The notes beneath the pieces are model-generated. The model was given only the letters and a program-made list of their open reading frames with translations, had not been told where the DNA came from and ran no database searches. Both the position numbers and the translations under genes were made by a program. From Ensifer adhaerens (GTDB lineage Bacteria > Pseudomonadota > Alphaproteobacteria > Rhizobiales > Rhizobiaceae), in assembly GCF_002007205.1 (NCBI RefSeq), contig NZ_LAZS01000005.1, forward strand, positions 1,364,001-1,428,000: DNA of 64,000 nucleotides, given 5' to 3'. Of this stretch, positions 29,031 to 48,017 are shown in pieces (position 1 is the stretch's first letter; each line of letters opens with the position of its first letter).

Positions 29031-31111
29031 TTCGCCTGAATTTCCTGCGCGACGTTCGACGGAACCGGCGCGTAGTGATCGAAGGTCATCGTGTACTGCG
29101 CGCGGCCCTGGGACATGGAGCGCAGGTTGTCGACGTACTTGAACATGTTCGCCAGCGGAACGTTTGCGTTGATCACAACGGCAACGCCACGCGATTCCTG
29201 GCCCTGGATCTGGCCACGGCGGGAGTTCAGGTCGCCGATAACGTCGCCGACGTAGTCTTCCGGCGTTACGACTTCGACCTTCATCATCGGCTCGAGAAGC
29301 TGTGCACCAGCCTTCTTGGCCGCTTCACGGAAGCAAGCACGCGATGCGATTTCGAAGGCCAGAACCGACGAGTCGACGTCGTGGAATGCGCCGTCGATGA
29401 GGGTCGCCTTGACGCCCAGCATCGGGAAGCCAGCGAGCGGACCCGAAGACAGAACGCTTTCGATACCCTTCTGAACGCCCGGGATGTATTCCTTCGGAAC
29501 AGCACCGCCGACGATCTTGGATTCGAAGACGAAATCTTCGCCATCCGGGTTCGGTTCGAACACGAGCTTGACGCGCGCGAACTGACCGGTACCACCGGAC
29601 TGCTTCTTGTGCGTGTAGTCTTCTTCGTGCTGACGCGTGATGGTTTCGCGGTAGGCAACCTGCGGAGCACCGACGTTGGCTTCAACCTTGAACTCGCGAC
29701 GCATGCGGTCGACGATGATGTCGAGGTGAAGTTCGCCCATGCCGGCGATGATCGTCTGGCCGGATTCCTGGTCGGTCTTGACGCGGAACGACGGGTCTTC
29801 AGCTGCCAGGCGGTTGAGCGCGAGGCCCATCTTTTCCTGGTCGCCCTTGGACTTCGGCTCGATCGCGATCTGGATAACCGGTTCCGGGAACTCCATGCGC
29901 TCGAGGATAACCGGCTTCAGCGGGTCGCAGAGCGTGTCACCCGTGGTGGTTTCCTTGAGACCGGCCAGAGCAACGATATCGCCTGCAAAGGCTTCTTCGA
30001 TGTCTTCGCGGCTGTTCGAGTGCATCTGCAGCATGCGGCCGACGCGCTCGCGCTTGTCCTTGACCGTGTTCATGACCGACGAGCCCTTTTCGAGCTTGCC
30101 CGAGTAGATGCGGGCGAAGGTCAGCGAACCGACGAAGGGGTCGTTCATGATCTTGAACGCCAGCATCGAGAGCGGCTCGGCATCATCAGCGTGACGCTCG
30201 ATCTCAGCTTCGGTCTTCGCGTCGATACCCTTGATCGCCGGAATGTCGAGCGGCGACGGCAGGTAGTCAACGACGGCGTCGAGAAGCGGCTGAACGCCCT
30301 TGTTCTTGAACGCGGTACCGCAGAACATCGGGTGGAACTTCACGTCGATGGTGCCACGGCGAACGAGTTCGCGGATCTTGTCGTTCGAGGGCATGTTGCC
30401 TTCGAGGTAGGCTTCCATCGCAGCTTCGTCGATCTCGACAACGGTCTCGATCAGCTTCTCGCGATATTCTTCAGCCTTGTCCTTCATGTCGTCCGGGATT
30501 TCGACAACATCCCACTGCGCGCCGAGGGACTCGTCGCGCCAGACGAGAGCGTTCATTTCGATCAGATCGATAACGCCCTTGAATTCGGTTTCAGCGCCGA
30601 TCGGCAGCTGCATGACGACGGCGATCGCACCCAGGCGGGTCTTGATCATCTCGACCGAGCGGTAGAAGTCCGCGCCGGTCTTGTCCATCTTGTTGCAGAA
30701 GATCATGCGCGGAACGTTGTACTTTTCCGCCTGACGCCAGACGGTTTCCGTCTGCGGTTCAACACCGGCGTTGGCGTCGAGCAGCGCGATAGCGCCGTCG
30801 AGAACGCGCAGCGAACGCTCGACTTCGATGGTGAAGTCGACGTGGCCGGGGGTGTCGATGATGTTGAAGCGGCGGGTCTTGCCGTCACGGCCCTTCCAGA
30901 AGGTGGTCGTCGCAGCAGACGTGATCGTGATGCCGCGTTCCTGCTCCTGCTCCATCCAGTCCATAGTAGCGGCGCCGTCGTGGACTTCGCCGATCTTGTG
31001 GGACTTGCCGGTGTAGTAAAGGATGCGCTCGGTCGTCGTGGTCTTGCCGGCGTCGATGTGCGCCATGATACCGAAGTTACGGTAGTCTTCGATTTTATAT
31101 TCGCGTGCCAT
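29012..31111 (-). CDS. fusA: Elongation factor G
   Basis: The 699-aa GTPase drives translocation. G1 is [14 protein letters not shown]3 DTPGHVDF and G4 NKMDK; domains II to V follow with the domain IV motif GKITPE-like region replaced by [21 protein letters not shown]. Full length for bacterial EF-G. It lies 33 nt after rpsG in the str operon, and its stop codon is inside a perfect hairpin. Confidence 0.98.
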   Translation of the reverse strand: MAREYKIEDYRNFGIMAHIDAGKTTTTERILYYTGKSHKIGEVHDGAATMDWMEQEQERGITITSAATTTFWKGRDGKTRRFNIIDTPGHVDFTIEVERSLRVLDGAIALLDANAGVEPQTETVWRQAEKYNVPRMIFCNKMDKTGADFYRSVEMIKTRLGAIAVVMQLPIGAETEFKGVIDLIEMNALVWRDESLGAQWDVVEIPDDMKDKAEEYREKLIETVVEIDEAAMEAYLEGNMPSNDKIRELVRRGTIDVKFHPMFCGTAFKNKGVQPLLDAVVDYLPSPLDIPAIKGIDAKTEAEIERHADDAEPLSMLAFKIMNDPFVGSLTFARIYSGKLEKGSSVMNTVKDKRERVGRMLQMHSNSREDIEEAFAGDIVALAGLKETTTGDTLCDPLKPVILERMEFPEPVIQIAIEPKSKGDQEKMGLALNRLAAEDPSFRVKTDQESGQTIIAGMGELHLDIIVDRMRREFKVEANVGAPQVAYRETITRQHEEDYTHKKQSGGTGQFARVKLVFEPNPDGEDFVFESKIVGGAVPKEYIPGVQKGIESVLSSGPLAGFPMLGVKATLIDGAFHDVDSSVLAFEIASRACFREAAKKAGAQLLEPMMKVEVVTPEDYVGDVIGDLNSRRGQIQGQESRGVAVVINANVPLANMFKYVDNLRSMSQGRAQYTMTFDHYAPVPSNVAQEIQAKYSGQK

Positions 31112-31144
31112 AGTGGACTGCCTCTTGAGACGTTCGCGCCAGAA

Positions 31145-31633
<489 letters not shown>

Positions 31634-31692
31634 CTATTTAGCGCTCTACCACGCGGAGGACCTCGCGCAGCGCCGGGATTTTCGGAACCGAA

Positions 31693-32064
31693 TTACTTCG
31701 GACGCTTCGCACCGTACTTCGAACGGCGCTGCTTGCGGTTCTTGACGCCCTGGGTATCGAGAACACCGCGGATGATGTGGTAACGAACACCCGGAAGGTC
31801 CTTAACGCGGCCGCCACGGATCATCACAACCGAGTGTTCCTGAAGGTTGTGGCCTTCACCCGGAATGTAGCCGATGACTTCGAAGCCGTTCGTCAGGCGA
31901 ATCTTGGCAACCTTACGCAGAGCCGAGTTCGGCTTCTTCGGGGTCGTCGTGTAAACGCGGGTGCAAACGCCACGCTTCTGCGGGTTTTCCTGCAGAGCAG
32001 GAACCTTGTTGCGCTTTACCTGTGCCTGACGAGGCTTACGGATCAGCTGGTTTACGGTAGGCAT
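31693..32064 (-). CDS. rpsL: 30S ribosomal protein S12
   Basis: The 123-aa decoding-site protein has [19 protein letters not shown] and [17 protein letters not shown]. Lysines 43/44 and 88 are the wild-type residues at positions changed in streptomycin-resistant mutants, so a sensitive allele is expected. It is the first gene of the str operon, with a candidate promoter about 270 nt upstream. Confidence 0.98.
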
Positions 32065-32632
32065 ATACCCATCCCTTGCAAAATCTTGTCACATTACCCT
32101 TGCGGGCGGATCGTTGCCGTCGCCGGCAGTTTCGAACGCCTCATGAAATGCGCAAAACAAGGGCCGATCCGCCTTTTCCGCAGATGGCCCCAAATAAAGC
32201 AGAGGACGCACTATCGTGTGCGTCTTGCGTGCAGCATTGTAGTCGTCAGCGTGCGTTTCGAACCTTGTTTGAGGCGAACTTCAGAACGCGACGTTCCGAA
32301 CCAGCCAGCCTCACATGGGCTCCGATGCGGCGGGGTGTACTGATTTCAAGGCCAACAGTCAAGGGCAATTAAGAAATATTCCCGGACGTACTCGCCCGGC
32401 ATGCCTGAAAAACAAGGCTTTTACACATGGTTTGGCGCCTGGCGCCCGCCTCGTTTGCCCTTCCTTGCCCCGAGTGTCTGACGGGATTAAGGAATCGGCA
32501 ACCACTTTATGGGGGTTTTCCACCGCCATCGAGTCGCTGCCGCCGGAAGCGCTCGGCCAGCCGCCGCATTTCCATCGCGCTGGATCAAAAAGGACGCTAA
32601 TGTCGCGCCAAGCCCATTCGAAAGGAAACAAA
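32065..32632. other. 568-nt intergenic region between rpsL and the plus-strand acidic protein gene
   Basis: The region holds the candidate str-operon promoter (32334-32363) and a roughly 270-nt untranslated leader for rpsL. The half nearest 32632 should contain the promoter of the plus-strand gene, but no clear boxes were recognised. A 57-codon plus-strand frame near 32427 lacks family resemblance and is not called. Confidence 0.5.
32334..32363 (-). promoter_or_regulatory. Candidate str-operon promoter (rpsL)
   Basis: On the minus strand CTTGACT is followed after 17 nt by TACACC (TTGACT 32362-32357, TACACC 32339-32334). CTTGAC is the preferred -35 hexamer of the housekeeping sigma factor in Sinorhizobium. 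The start would leave a leader of about 265 nt before rpsL. Confidence 0.55.
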
Positions 32633-32929
32633 ATGGCCGTCACCCCAGACAACGACAATGCCCCGGACGAACCGATGGTGTTCATCATCATCGGCAAGGC
32701 CTACGAGACGGACGGCGACGAGGACGGCGTCGACATTCACGTGATGCTCAAGGCGCCCGACGACGACACCGCGGTGCGCGAAGCGCTGAACGCGCTTGCC
32801 GAAGAGGGTTTTCTCGAGGCCGACCTGGACCAGATCGGCACACTGACCGACGTTCCGAGCGAAGAGCCGCACGCGTCGGCCTATCAGGGCGCACTCGAAG
32901 GCGAAGTCGCGATCATCCGTTTCAGCTGA
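32633..32929 (+). CDS. Small acidic conserved-type protein of unknown function
   Basis: This 98-aa protein is strongly acidic, with many Asp and Glu residues (DNDNAPDEP, ETDGDEDGVD). The predicted core is a beta strand VFIIIGKAYE, then DIHVMLKAPDDDTAVREALNALAEEGF and a closing EVAIIRF strand, consistent with a compact alpha/beta fold. AAAGGAAA lies just upstream of the ATG. I do not recognise the family. It is the only plus-strand gene inside the 33-kb block of translation and transcription genes, between rpoC and rpsL, and is closed by a terminator shared with rpoC. Confidence 0.75.
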   Translation: MAVTPDNDNAPDEPMVFIIIGKAYETDGDEDGVDIHVMLKAPDDDTAVREALNALAEEGFLEADLDQIGTLTDVPSEEPHASAYQGALEGEVAIIRFS

Positions 32930-32977
32930 AAAGCCGGAACCGAAGTCCGCCGCCTGCGACAATGCATTGCAAACGAA

Positions 32978-33012
32978 GAAGCCGCCGGGATCACTCCCGG
33001 CGGCTTCCTTTT
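32978..33012 (+). terminator. Bidirectional terminator between the acidic protein gene and rpoC
   Basis: GAAGCCGCCGGGA pairs perfectly with TCCCGGCGGCTTC over 13 bp around a 4-nt loop, followed by CTTTT on the plus strand. On the minus strand TTCGTTTG follows, so the same stem probably ends rpoC transcripts. Confidence 0.88.
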
Positions 33013-33044
33013 AGGGGCCAAGGGGGCGAGACCGCCCTCCCCGA

Positions 33045-37250
<4,206 letters not shown>

Positions 37251-37368
37251 GCCTGTCTCCTTTACGGGCTTTACGCCCTGAGCTTGGCGAGGGTGCCGAC
37301 AAATCCCGGGCGCCGGCCCCTGCCCCATAAACAGCTAAAACCGCATTGGCTGCGGCTTCGTTCCTGCC

Positions 37369-37425
37369 GGAGACGTCAGCGTCTCCAGGCGGAAACGGTG
37401 CGCGCCGCTTGGAGCGGCACGCACC
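37369..37425 (-). other. Two stem-loops in the rpoB-rpoC gap
   Basis: On the minus strand GGTGCGTGCCGCT pairs with AGCGGCGCGCACC over 13 bp around a 3-nt loop (37397-37425), starting 10 nt after the rpoB stop. A T-G pair in its middle becomes C-A on the other strand, favouring minus-strand RNA. A second stem GGAGACG/CGTCTCC (37369-37386) follows. Neither has a U-tract, so processing or stability is more likely than termination. Confidence 0.5.
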
Positions 37426-37435
37426 TTGGGTCTTC

Positions 37436-41575
<4,140 letters not shown>

Positions 41576-41739
41576 CGTCGCTCCTTGTCAATCTTGCATC
41601 CGGGCCTGCAACGGACGGGAACCGATGGCCAGTCGACCCCATCAATCAATGAGTAGTTCAATCTCGTCCAGCTAACGGAAAACGCTCAGCGCGGATTGCT
41701 GTGCTGCCTTCCGTTCGAGACCATCCTCTTGAAGAACCC

Positions 41740-41778
41740 ATTACCCAAAAGCCGTTTTTCGACAGGCTTTTGGGTAAT
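41740..41778 (-). other. Perfect 14-bp stem-loop between rplL and rpoB
   Basis: ATTACCCAAAAGCC (41740-41753) pairs perfectly with GGCTTTTGGGTAAT (41765-41778) around an 11-nt loop. It lies about 165 nt before the rpoB start and 62 nt after the rplL stop. In enterobacteria the same gap holds an attenuator followed by an RNase III processing site; the layout here is similar but unproven. Confidence 0.6.
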
Positions 41779-41800
41779 ATGTTCTAAAAACGGTCAAAGA

Positions 41801-41824
41801 GAGGCGGCCTGAAAAGGCCACCTC
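41801..41824 (-). terminator. Attenuator-like hairpin after rplL
   Basis: On the minus strand GAGGTGGCC pairs with GGCCGCCTC over 9 bp with one T-G pair around a 6-nt loop. It lies 18 nt after the rplL stop and is followed by TCTTTGACCGTTTTT. It could reduce transcription into rpoBC relative to rplJL. Confidence 0.55.
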
Positions 41825-41842
41825 CCCTTGCATGTAGCCGAA

Positions 41843-42220
41843 TTACTTGACGTCAACCTTGGCGCCAGCTTCTTCGAGCTTCTTCTTGAGGTCAGCAGCT
41901 TCAGCCTTGGAAACGGCTTCCTTGACCGGCTTCGGAGCGCCTTCGACCAGGTCCTTGGCTTCCTTGAGGCCGAGACCGGTGATAGCGCGGACTTCCTTGA
42001 TGACGTTGATCTTGTTGGCGCCAGCGTCAACGAGGATAACGTCAAATTCGGTCTTTTCTTCTTCAGCAGCAGCCGGAGCAGCGCCGCCGCCAGCAGCAGC
42101 AACAGCTACCGGAGCAGCAGCCGAAACGCCCCACTTCTCTTCGAGCAGCTTGGAAAGCTCAGCAGCTTCCAGGACGGTCAGCGAGGAGAGGTCTTCAACG
42201 ATCTTTGCGAGATCAGCCAT
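41843..42220 (-). CDS. rplL: 50S ribosomal protein L7/L12
   Basis: The 125-aa stalk protein has the N-terminal dimerisation domain ([25 protein letters not shown]), an alanine-rich hinge and the C-terminal factor-binding domain with [20 protein letters not shown] and [14 protein letters not shown]. Several dimers bind L10 and recruit translational GTPases. It follows rplJ by 58 nt. Confidence 0.98.
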   Translation of the reverse strand: MADLAKIVEDLSSLTVLEAAELSKLLEEKWGVSAAAPVAVAAAGGGAAPAAAEEEKTEFDVILVDAGANKINVIKEVRAITGLGLKEAKDLVEGAPKPVKEAVSKAEAADLKKKLEEAGAKVDVK

Positions 42221-42278
42221 TTTACTTTTCCTTTTGTTCGGTTCGAACTGGTTTTAAATACAACAGCGAAAATCCGCC

Positions 42279-42797
42279 TTAGGCGGCTTCGTCCTTCTTG
42301 GCATAGGCCGAGAACACGCGAGCAAGCTGGCTTGCCGGTGCCTGTACAACCGTTGCGACGCGGGTTGCCGGGGCATTGAGAAGGCCCAGCAGCTTTGCGC
42401 GCAGCTCGTCGAGCGAAGGCAGGGTCGCGAGCGACTTGACTGCTTCGGCGTTGAGCGTGGTCGTGCCCATGGCGCCACCGAGAACAACGAGCTTGTCGTT
42501 GGTCTTGGCGAAATCCATGACAACCTTAGGAGCCGTGATCGGGTCTTCGCTGTATGCGATCAGCGTCTGACCCTTGAAGAGATTGGTCATCCCTTCCGAC
42601 TCGGTGCCCTGAAGAGCGATCTTGGCCAGGCGGTTTTTCGCGACTTTGACGGTGCCGCCAGCAGCGCGCATCTTCGAACGGAAGTCGTTCATCTGCGCAA
42701 CTGTGACACCAGCATAGTGGGCCACGACAACCGAACCGGAAGCCTTGAAGACTTCGTTCAGCTCCGTGACGAATTCGCGTTTTTCCGCTCTTTCCAC
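42279..42797 (-). CDS. rplJ: 50S ribosomal protein L10, GTG start
   Basis: The 172-aa protein begins (V/M)[19 protein letters not shown] and contains [13 protein letters not shown], typical of L10, the base of the L7/L12 stalk. The GTG at 42797 has GGAG 8 nt upstream, and the longer ATG frame from 42935 translates leader sequence. It is followed by rplL, as in nearly all bacteria. Confidence 0.95.
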   Translation of the reverse strand: MERAEKREFVTELNEVFKASGSVVVAHYAGVTVAQMNDFRSKMRAAGGTVKVAKNRLAKIALQGTESEGMTNLFKGQTLIAYSEDPITAPKVVMDFAKTNDKLVVLGGAMGTTTLNAEAVKSLATLPSLDELRAKLLGLLNAPATRVATVVQAPASQLARVFSAYAKKDEAA

Positions 42798-43128
42798 TGT
42801 CTGTCTCCAGTAGACAGGGTTGCAATAATGCAGCCCCATCGGGTTTGCCTTTGTCACCCGAGATCGAGCTCGATCCCTGATAACGCTTAAGGATCCTGTC
42901 CCTTGGCGTTCCCGGAAGAGCCGGGTCTGACACAAGGCAAGCGAGGTTCGAACCGAATTTCGACGCCTCCGGCGCCATTTTGAAATTCAGATCTTACCCG
43001 TCTCATGCAGGCCGAAGTGATTAAGGTATAACCACCCGCAATCTCGGACAGGAGTTCCGGACGTGACGTCCGGATTCCCGGCCCCGAAAGGCCGGGAATT
43101 CGAGTACCGGGCCGAAGCCCGGAAACTA
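42798..43128 (-). promoter_or_regulatory. rplA-rplJ intergenic region: three tandem hairpins and candidate L10 leader
   Basis: No gene lies in these 331 nt. Directly after the rplA stop come CCGGGC-TTCG-GCCCGG (43107-43122, a UUCG tetraloop), ATTCCCGGCC/GGCCGGGAAT (43074-43099) and TCCGGACG/CGTCCGGA (43056-43074, sharing its last base with the previous stem). Nearer rplJ a further imperfect stem at 42817-42836 precedes the ribosome binding site. Many bacteria have a leader here that is bound by the L10-L12 complex to repress rplJL; the proximal 150 nt are the candidate. Confidence 0.55.
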
Positions 43129-43827
43129 TTAGGCGACGCTGAGCGTGGCGGGGTCGATCTTGAGACCCGGGCCCATGGTCGACGAAATCGCGACGCGCTT
43201 GACGTAGTTGCCCTTGGCACCCGTCGGCTTCGCCTTGATCACGGCGTCAGCGAAAGCACGGATGTTTTCTTCCAGTGCCTTGGCGTCGAACGATGCCTTG
43301 CCGATGCCGGCGTGAACGATACCGGCCTTCTCGACGCGGAATTCGACGGCGCCGCCCTTGGATGCCTTGACGGCACCAGCAACATCCATCGTAACCGTGC
43401 CGACCTTCGGGTTCGGCATCATGCCGCGCGGGCCGAGAACCTTACCGAGGCGGCCGACGAGCGGCATCATGTCCGGGGTGGCGATGCAACGATCGAAATC
43501 GATCTTGCCGCCCTGGACGATTTCGACGAGCTCTTCTGCGCCAACGACGTCAGCACCAGCAGCCTTGGCTTCGTCAGCCTTGGCGCCACGTGCGAAAACG
43601 GCGACGCGAACCGAGCGGCCGGTGCCGTTCGGCAGGTTGACAACGCCGCGGACCATCTGGTCTGCGTGGCGCGGGTCAACGCCGAGGTTCATCGCAACTT
43701 CGATGGTTTCGTCGAACTTGGCGGTTGCGCGTTCCTTGACCATCGAGACGGCTTCGGTGAGACCGTAGATCTTCGTCGGGTCAACGCCCTCGCGGGACTT
43801 CTGTACTCGCTTTGCAATCTTCGCCAT
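43129..43827 (-). CDS. rplA: 50S ribosomal protein L1
   Basis: The 232-aa protein contains [25 protein letters not shown] and [20 protein letters not shown], the L1 signature. L1 forms the mobile stalk that moves deacylated tRNA out of the E site and in enterobacteria represses the L11 operon. It is 4 nt from rplK. Confidence 0.98.
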   Translation of the reverse strand: MAKIAKRVQKSREGVDPTKIYGLTEAVSMVKERATAKFDETIEVAMNLGVDPRHADQMVRGVVNLPNGTGRSVRVAVFARGAKADEAKAAGADVVGAEELVEIVQGGKIDFDRCIATPDMMPLVGRLGKVLGPRGMMPNPKVGTVTMDVAGAVKASKGGAVEFRVEKAGIVHAGIGKASFDAKALEENIRAFADAVIKAKPTGAKGNYVKRVAISSTMGPGLKIDPATLSVA

Positions 43828-43831
43828 GGTC

Positions 43832-44263
43832 TTAGCCTACCACTTCCAGGCCCATAGCGCGGGCAGAGCCCTCGATCATGGCCATTGCGCCTTCGATATC
43901 GGCAGCATTGAGATCCTTCATCTTGGCTTCGGCGATCGACTTGATCTGAGCCTTGGTGAGCTTGCCGGCCGAACCGCCCTTGCCGGGGGTCTTCGAACCG
44001 GACTGGATCTTTGCTTCCTTCTTCAGGAAGTAGCTGACCGGCGGCTGCTTCATGACGAAAGTGAAGGACTTGTCCTGGTAATAGGTGATGACGACCGGAA
44101 TCGGCATACCCTTTTCCATTTCCTGCGTGGCGGCATTGAACGCCTTGCAGAATTCCATGATGTTAATGCCACGCTGACCGAGCGCAGGACCGATCGGCGG
44201 GGACGGATTGGCCGCCCCAGCCTTCACCTGCAGCTTGAGCTGGCCTGCAACTTTCTTAGCCAT
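43832..44263 (-). CDS. rplK: 50S ribosomal protein L11
   Basis: The 143-aa protein begins [32 protein letters not shown], with the proline-rich hinge that contacts thiostrepton-type drugs and RelA-related signalling, and has [21 protein letters not shown] near the C-terminus. It follows nusG after a 207-nt gap in which small inverted repeats but no gene are visible. Confidence 0.98.
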   Translation of the reverse strand: MAKKVAGQLKLQVKAGAANPSPPIGPALGQRGINIMEFCKAFNAATQEMEKGMPIPVVITYYQDKSFTFVMKQPPVSYFLKKEAKIQSGSKTPGKGGSAGKLTKAQIKSIAEAKMKDLNAADIEGAMAMIEGSARAMGLEVVG

Positions 44264-44470
44264 TTCTCTCTGCCTTTTCTGAAATCCCGTCGCGACGGAT
44301 CGCTCTTGGGATCAATTGCGCCGATTGCTCGACTTTTGCCGACCCAAGGCCGGCGGCTGCGGTTGCGTGGTACGGAACGTCCGACCCGGCTAAGGCCGGC
44401 ATCCTCCCACGCGCATGCGGATTTCTCCGCCAGAATGGGCCTAAACCCACCCTATCCTTTTAAGGCCTTA

Positions 44471-45001
44471 TCAGACCTTCTCGACCTGACCGTATTCCAG
44501 CTCGACCGGGGTCGCGCGGCCGAAGATCGAAACTTCGACCTTGAGGCGCGAACGCTCTTCGTCGACATCCTGAACGACGCCGTTGAACGAGGCAAACGGA
44601 CCGTCGGAGACGCGAACCTGCTCGCCGATCTCGAACGAGACCGAGGGCTTCGGACGCTCGACGCCATCCTGGACCTGACCGAGGATGCGCTCGGCTTCAT
44701 GGTCCGGAATCGGAACCGGCTTGCTGTCGGTACCGAGGAAACCGGTCACCTTCGGCGTATTCTTGATGAGGTGGAAAGCCTCATCCGTCAGGTTGGCGCG
44801 AACCAGAACGTAGCCCGGGAAGAACTTGCGCTCGGCGTCGACCTTGCGGCCGCGACGCACCTCGACAACCTTCTCGGTCGGCACGAGAATCTTCTCGAAC
44901 AGATGCTCGAGACCCTTCTGCTTGGCCTTTTCCTCGATCGATTCAGCGACCTTCTTTTCGAAGTTCGAATAGGCGTGAACAATGTACCAGCGCGCAGCCA
45001 T
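44471..45001 (-). CDS. nusG: Transcription termination/antitermination protein NusG
   Basis: The 176-aa protein has the NGN domain beginning MAARWYIVHAYSNFEKKVAES and a C-terminal KOW domain with GEQVRVSDGPFASFNGVVQDVDEERSRLKV. NusG binds RNA polymerase and links it to Rho or to ribosomal S10. ATG 45001 has GGAGG 5 nt upstream; the frame from 45028 overlaps the end of secE and is rejected. Confidence 0.97.
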   Translation of the reverse strand: MAARWYIVHAYSNFEKKVAESIEEKAKQKGLEHLFEKILVPTEKVVEVRRGRKVDAERKFFPGYVLVRANLTDEAFHLIKNTPKVTGFLGTDSKPVPIPDHEAERILGQVQDGVERPKPSVSFEIGEQVRVSDGPFASFNGVVQDVDEERSRLKVEVSIFGRATPVELEYGQVEKV

Positions 45002-45017
45002 ACTAGCCTCCACCCAA

Positions 45018-45218
45018 TCAAGCGCCAACGTTGAGGATGAGGCCGATCGCCCAACCCATCAACTGGTCCGCAGCAAAGAAGAAGGCAGCGGCAAAAAAGA
45101 CCATGACAAAGACCATCAGCGTCGAGATCATCGTCTCGCGCCGAGAGGGCCAGGTCACTTTCGACGTCTCGGAGCGAACCTGCTGCAGAAACGTTACCGG
45201 ATTCGTTTTGGATGCCAT
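45018..45218 (-). CDS. secE: Preprotein translocase subunit SecE
   Basis: The 66-aa protein has the amphipathic helix VRSETSKVTWPSRRETM, the defining SecE motif, followed by one transmembrane helix (about residues 33-58). This is the single-helix form seen in most bacteria. SecE clamps the two halves of SecY. It lies 16 nt before nusG and about 200 nt after tRNA-Trp. Confidence 0.96.
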   Translation of the reverse strand: MASKTNPVTFLQQVRSETSKVTWPSRRETMISTLMVFVMVFFAAAFFFAADQLMGWAIGLILNVGA

Positions 45219-45349
45219 GTAATGCTCACGCCATTACGGCGCGTAAAGCCGATGATTCAGCCCCACGCACCGCGTGTCTGTTTGGACCCTACATAAAGAC
45301 CGATTCTGAAAACCACAAGAGCCAATCAGTCTTTTCTGTGAATTTCGTC

Positions 45350-45365
45350 GACCGGATAACCGGTC
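45350..45365 (-). repeat. Small hairpin between tRNA-Trp and secE
   Basis: GACCGG and CCGGTC pair perfectly around a 4-nt loop, about 50 nt downstream of tRNA-Trp in the direction of transcription. It could guide 3' processing of the tRNA or be incidental. Confidence 0.3.
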
Positions 45366-45416
45366 CTTAAGTTTTACTCTGCCGAACCCTCAGCGCTTAT
45401 GCAAGCCTGGAGAGAA

Positions 45417-45492
<76 letters not shown>

Positions 45493-45542
45493 ATTCGGCT
45501 GCGTGCCCGTTCAACAACGTGTCGCCGCCTCAAGTCAGCGGC

Positions 45543-45571
45543 TTCATATTCAGTTTGCCGGAGGATGACAA
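45543..45571 (-). promoter_or_regulatory. Candidate promoter of tRNA-Trp
   Basis: TTGTCA (45571-45566) and TATGAA (45548-45543) are separated by 17 nt on the minus strand. The expected start lies about 45 nt before the tRNA 5' end. secE may be reached by readthrough. Confidence 0.5.
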
Positions 45572-45742
45572 GCACCTTTCACCGCAGATCCGAAAAAATC
45601 CTCATTCAATTGCATCCATCCCCTGCCCTGTCGGCGGGAGCGCCCCGAAAGAGACACAAGTCATTGCCTCGCCACTCAGAAATGGTCGCTGCACTGCAAG
45701 CATCCGCTATCCTGCCGGGGCCTCCCACCGGAACCGATTCGC

Positions 45743-46279
45743 ATGCCGCGCGTCACATTGGTCGAATACGATCCCCGTTGGCCATCGCTCTTCGAAGAGC
45801 GAGCCGCGGCCATATCCACCCTGCTCTCTCCCTTCGCCCGCGAGATCCACCACATCGGCAGCACGGCGATCCCCGGACTGGCAGCGAAACCGAAGATCGA
45901 TATCGACGCGGTGATAACGGATGAAGGGGCGATGCCCGAGCTCCGTGCTCGCCTTTGCAAGGCAGACTACACCTTTCACGGCGACCCGCACGCAAGCGGC
46001 CTCTGGACGTTTACCGCGGCAGCGCTGCCCTATGGCACGCGGCTTTATCTCTGCGGGGAAGGCAACGCCGCCCATGCGGCCCGCCTGCTCTTCCGGAACC
46101 GGCTGCGTGAGAGGCCGGATTTCGCCCGCCGGTATGAAGCCTTGAAGAGAGCGCTCGCTGCCCAAGCCGGCGGCGACTGGGACACCTACAACAACGGGAA
46201 GCGGAGCTTCATCGATGAAGTACTGGCGGCGGCTACAACGAAAAAGGCCCCGCCGTCGCCGGCGGGGCCTTCCTACTGA
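45743..46279 (+). CDS. GrpB-family nucleotidyltransferase-like protein
   Basis: The 178-aa protein contains HIGSTAIPGLAAKPKIDIDAVI, the GS-x9-D-x-D-like core that places GrpB proteins in the nucleotidyltransferase superfamily, and DPRW near the N-terminus. The biological substrate is unknown. It lies convergently between tufB and tRNA-Trp, on the opposite strand to the translation genes. Its last 13 codons (from about 46240) run through the tufB terminator, giving the tail KKAPPSPAGPSY, so the original stop may have been lost or overwritten. Confidence 0.85.
   Translation: MPRVTLVEYDPRWPSLFEERAAAISTLLSPFAREIHHIGSTAIPGLAAKPKIDIDAVITDEGAMPELRARLCKADYTFHGDPHASGLWTFTAAALPYGTRLYLCGEGNAAHAARLLFRNRLRERPDFARRYEALKRALAAQAGGDWDTYNNGKRSFIDEVLAAATTKKAPPSPAGPSY
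46241..46271 (-). terminator. tufB terminator, embedded in the 3' end of the GrpB gene
   Basis: AAGGCCCCGCC pairs perfectly with GGCGGGGCCTT over 11 bp around a 6-nt loop. On the minus strand it is followed by TTTCG and preceded by the tufB stop 25 nt upstream. The same bases encode the C-terminus of the convergent GrpB protein. Confidence 0.85.
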
Positions 46280-46295
46280 CTTTTAAATCAGCAGA

Positions 46296-47471
<1,176 letters not shown>

Positions 47472-47532
47472 GGGTACGTTTCCTGTGGTCAAGTATGAAT
47501 AATGATCAGCCGGCAGGGCCGGTTTGTGGAGC

Positions 47533-47640
47533 CGTTTAAGGGTTTCAGGGGATTTGCGCAAGACTTAATTGCGTACGCCCGGACCGGTCGCCGACGGCCT
47601 TTTCCTGGCGGTATGTAAGAACGCAGGAGCGCCGGCGCAA
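47533..47640 (-). promoter_or_regulatory. Two candidate tufB promoters
   Basis: On the minus strand TTGCGC-17 nt-TACATA (47640-47612) and TTGCGC-17 nt-TAAACG (47561-47533) both precede tufB. They lie downstream of tRNA-Gly, so tufB could be transcribed alone as well as with the tRNAs. Confidence 0.4.
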
Positions 47641-47748
47641 GGGCGAGCATTCACGAATCACGAATCACCAGACAACGAAGGAAAACAACGGTTTACGGCG
47701 AAGCGTTGATGCGTTGGATCAGTTCGGAAAGAGAGGGGTGTTCGCTGC

Positions 47749-47822
47749 TGGAGCGGGTAGCGGGAATCGAACCCGCGTATTCAGCTTGGAAGGCTGCTGC
47801 TCTACCATTGAGCTATACCCGC
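47749..47822 (-). tRNA. tRNA-Gly (anticodon TCC)
   Basis: The 74-nt minus-strand sequence has acceptor GCGGGTA/TACCCGC, D arm GCTCAATGGTAGAGC, anticodon loop CTTCCAA and T arm with GGTTCGATTCC. CCA is encoded. It is separated from tRNA-Tyr by 23 nt. Confidence 0.96.
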
Positions 47823-47845
47823 GGGCCTTCGATCCAGAAGCAGAA

Positions 47846-47930
47846 TGGTGGAGGGAGTTGGATTTGAACCAACGTAGGCTGAGCCAACGGATTTACAGTC
47901 CGTCCCCTTTAACCACTCGGGCATCCCTCC
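47846..47930 (-). tRNA. tRNA-Tyr (anticodon GTA)
   Basis: The 85-nt minus-strand sequence has acceptor GGAGGGA/TCCCTCC, the anticodon loop CTGTAAA and a long variable arm, as expected for bacterial tRNA-Tyr, then GGTTCAAATCC in the T arm. CCA is encoded. It is first in the tRNA-Tyr, tRNA-Gly, tufB series. Confidence 0.96.
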
Positions 47931-48017
47931 ATTATTCTGTCGGGATCTTTCGACCAAGCAATTGAGATCGCGAGACAACCAGCGACTTGTCGTTGCCGCT
48001 CTCGATCTGTGGCCGGG

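Noticed and set aside
32427-32600. 57-codon plus-strand frame upstream of the acidic protein gene
   Set aside because: No ribosome binding site, arginine- and proline-rich composition typical of random GC-rich sequence, and it ends next to the true gene start.
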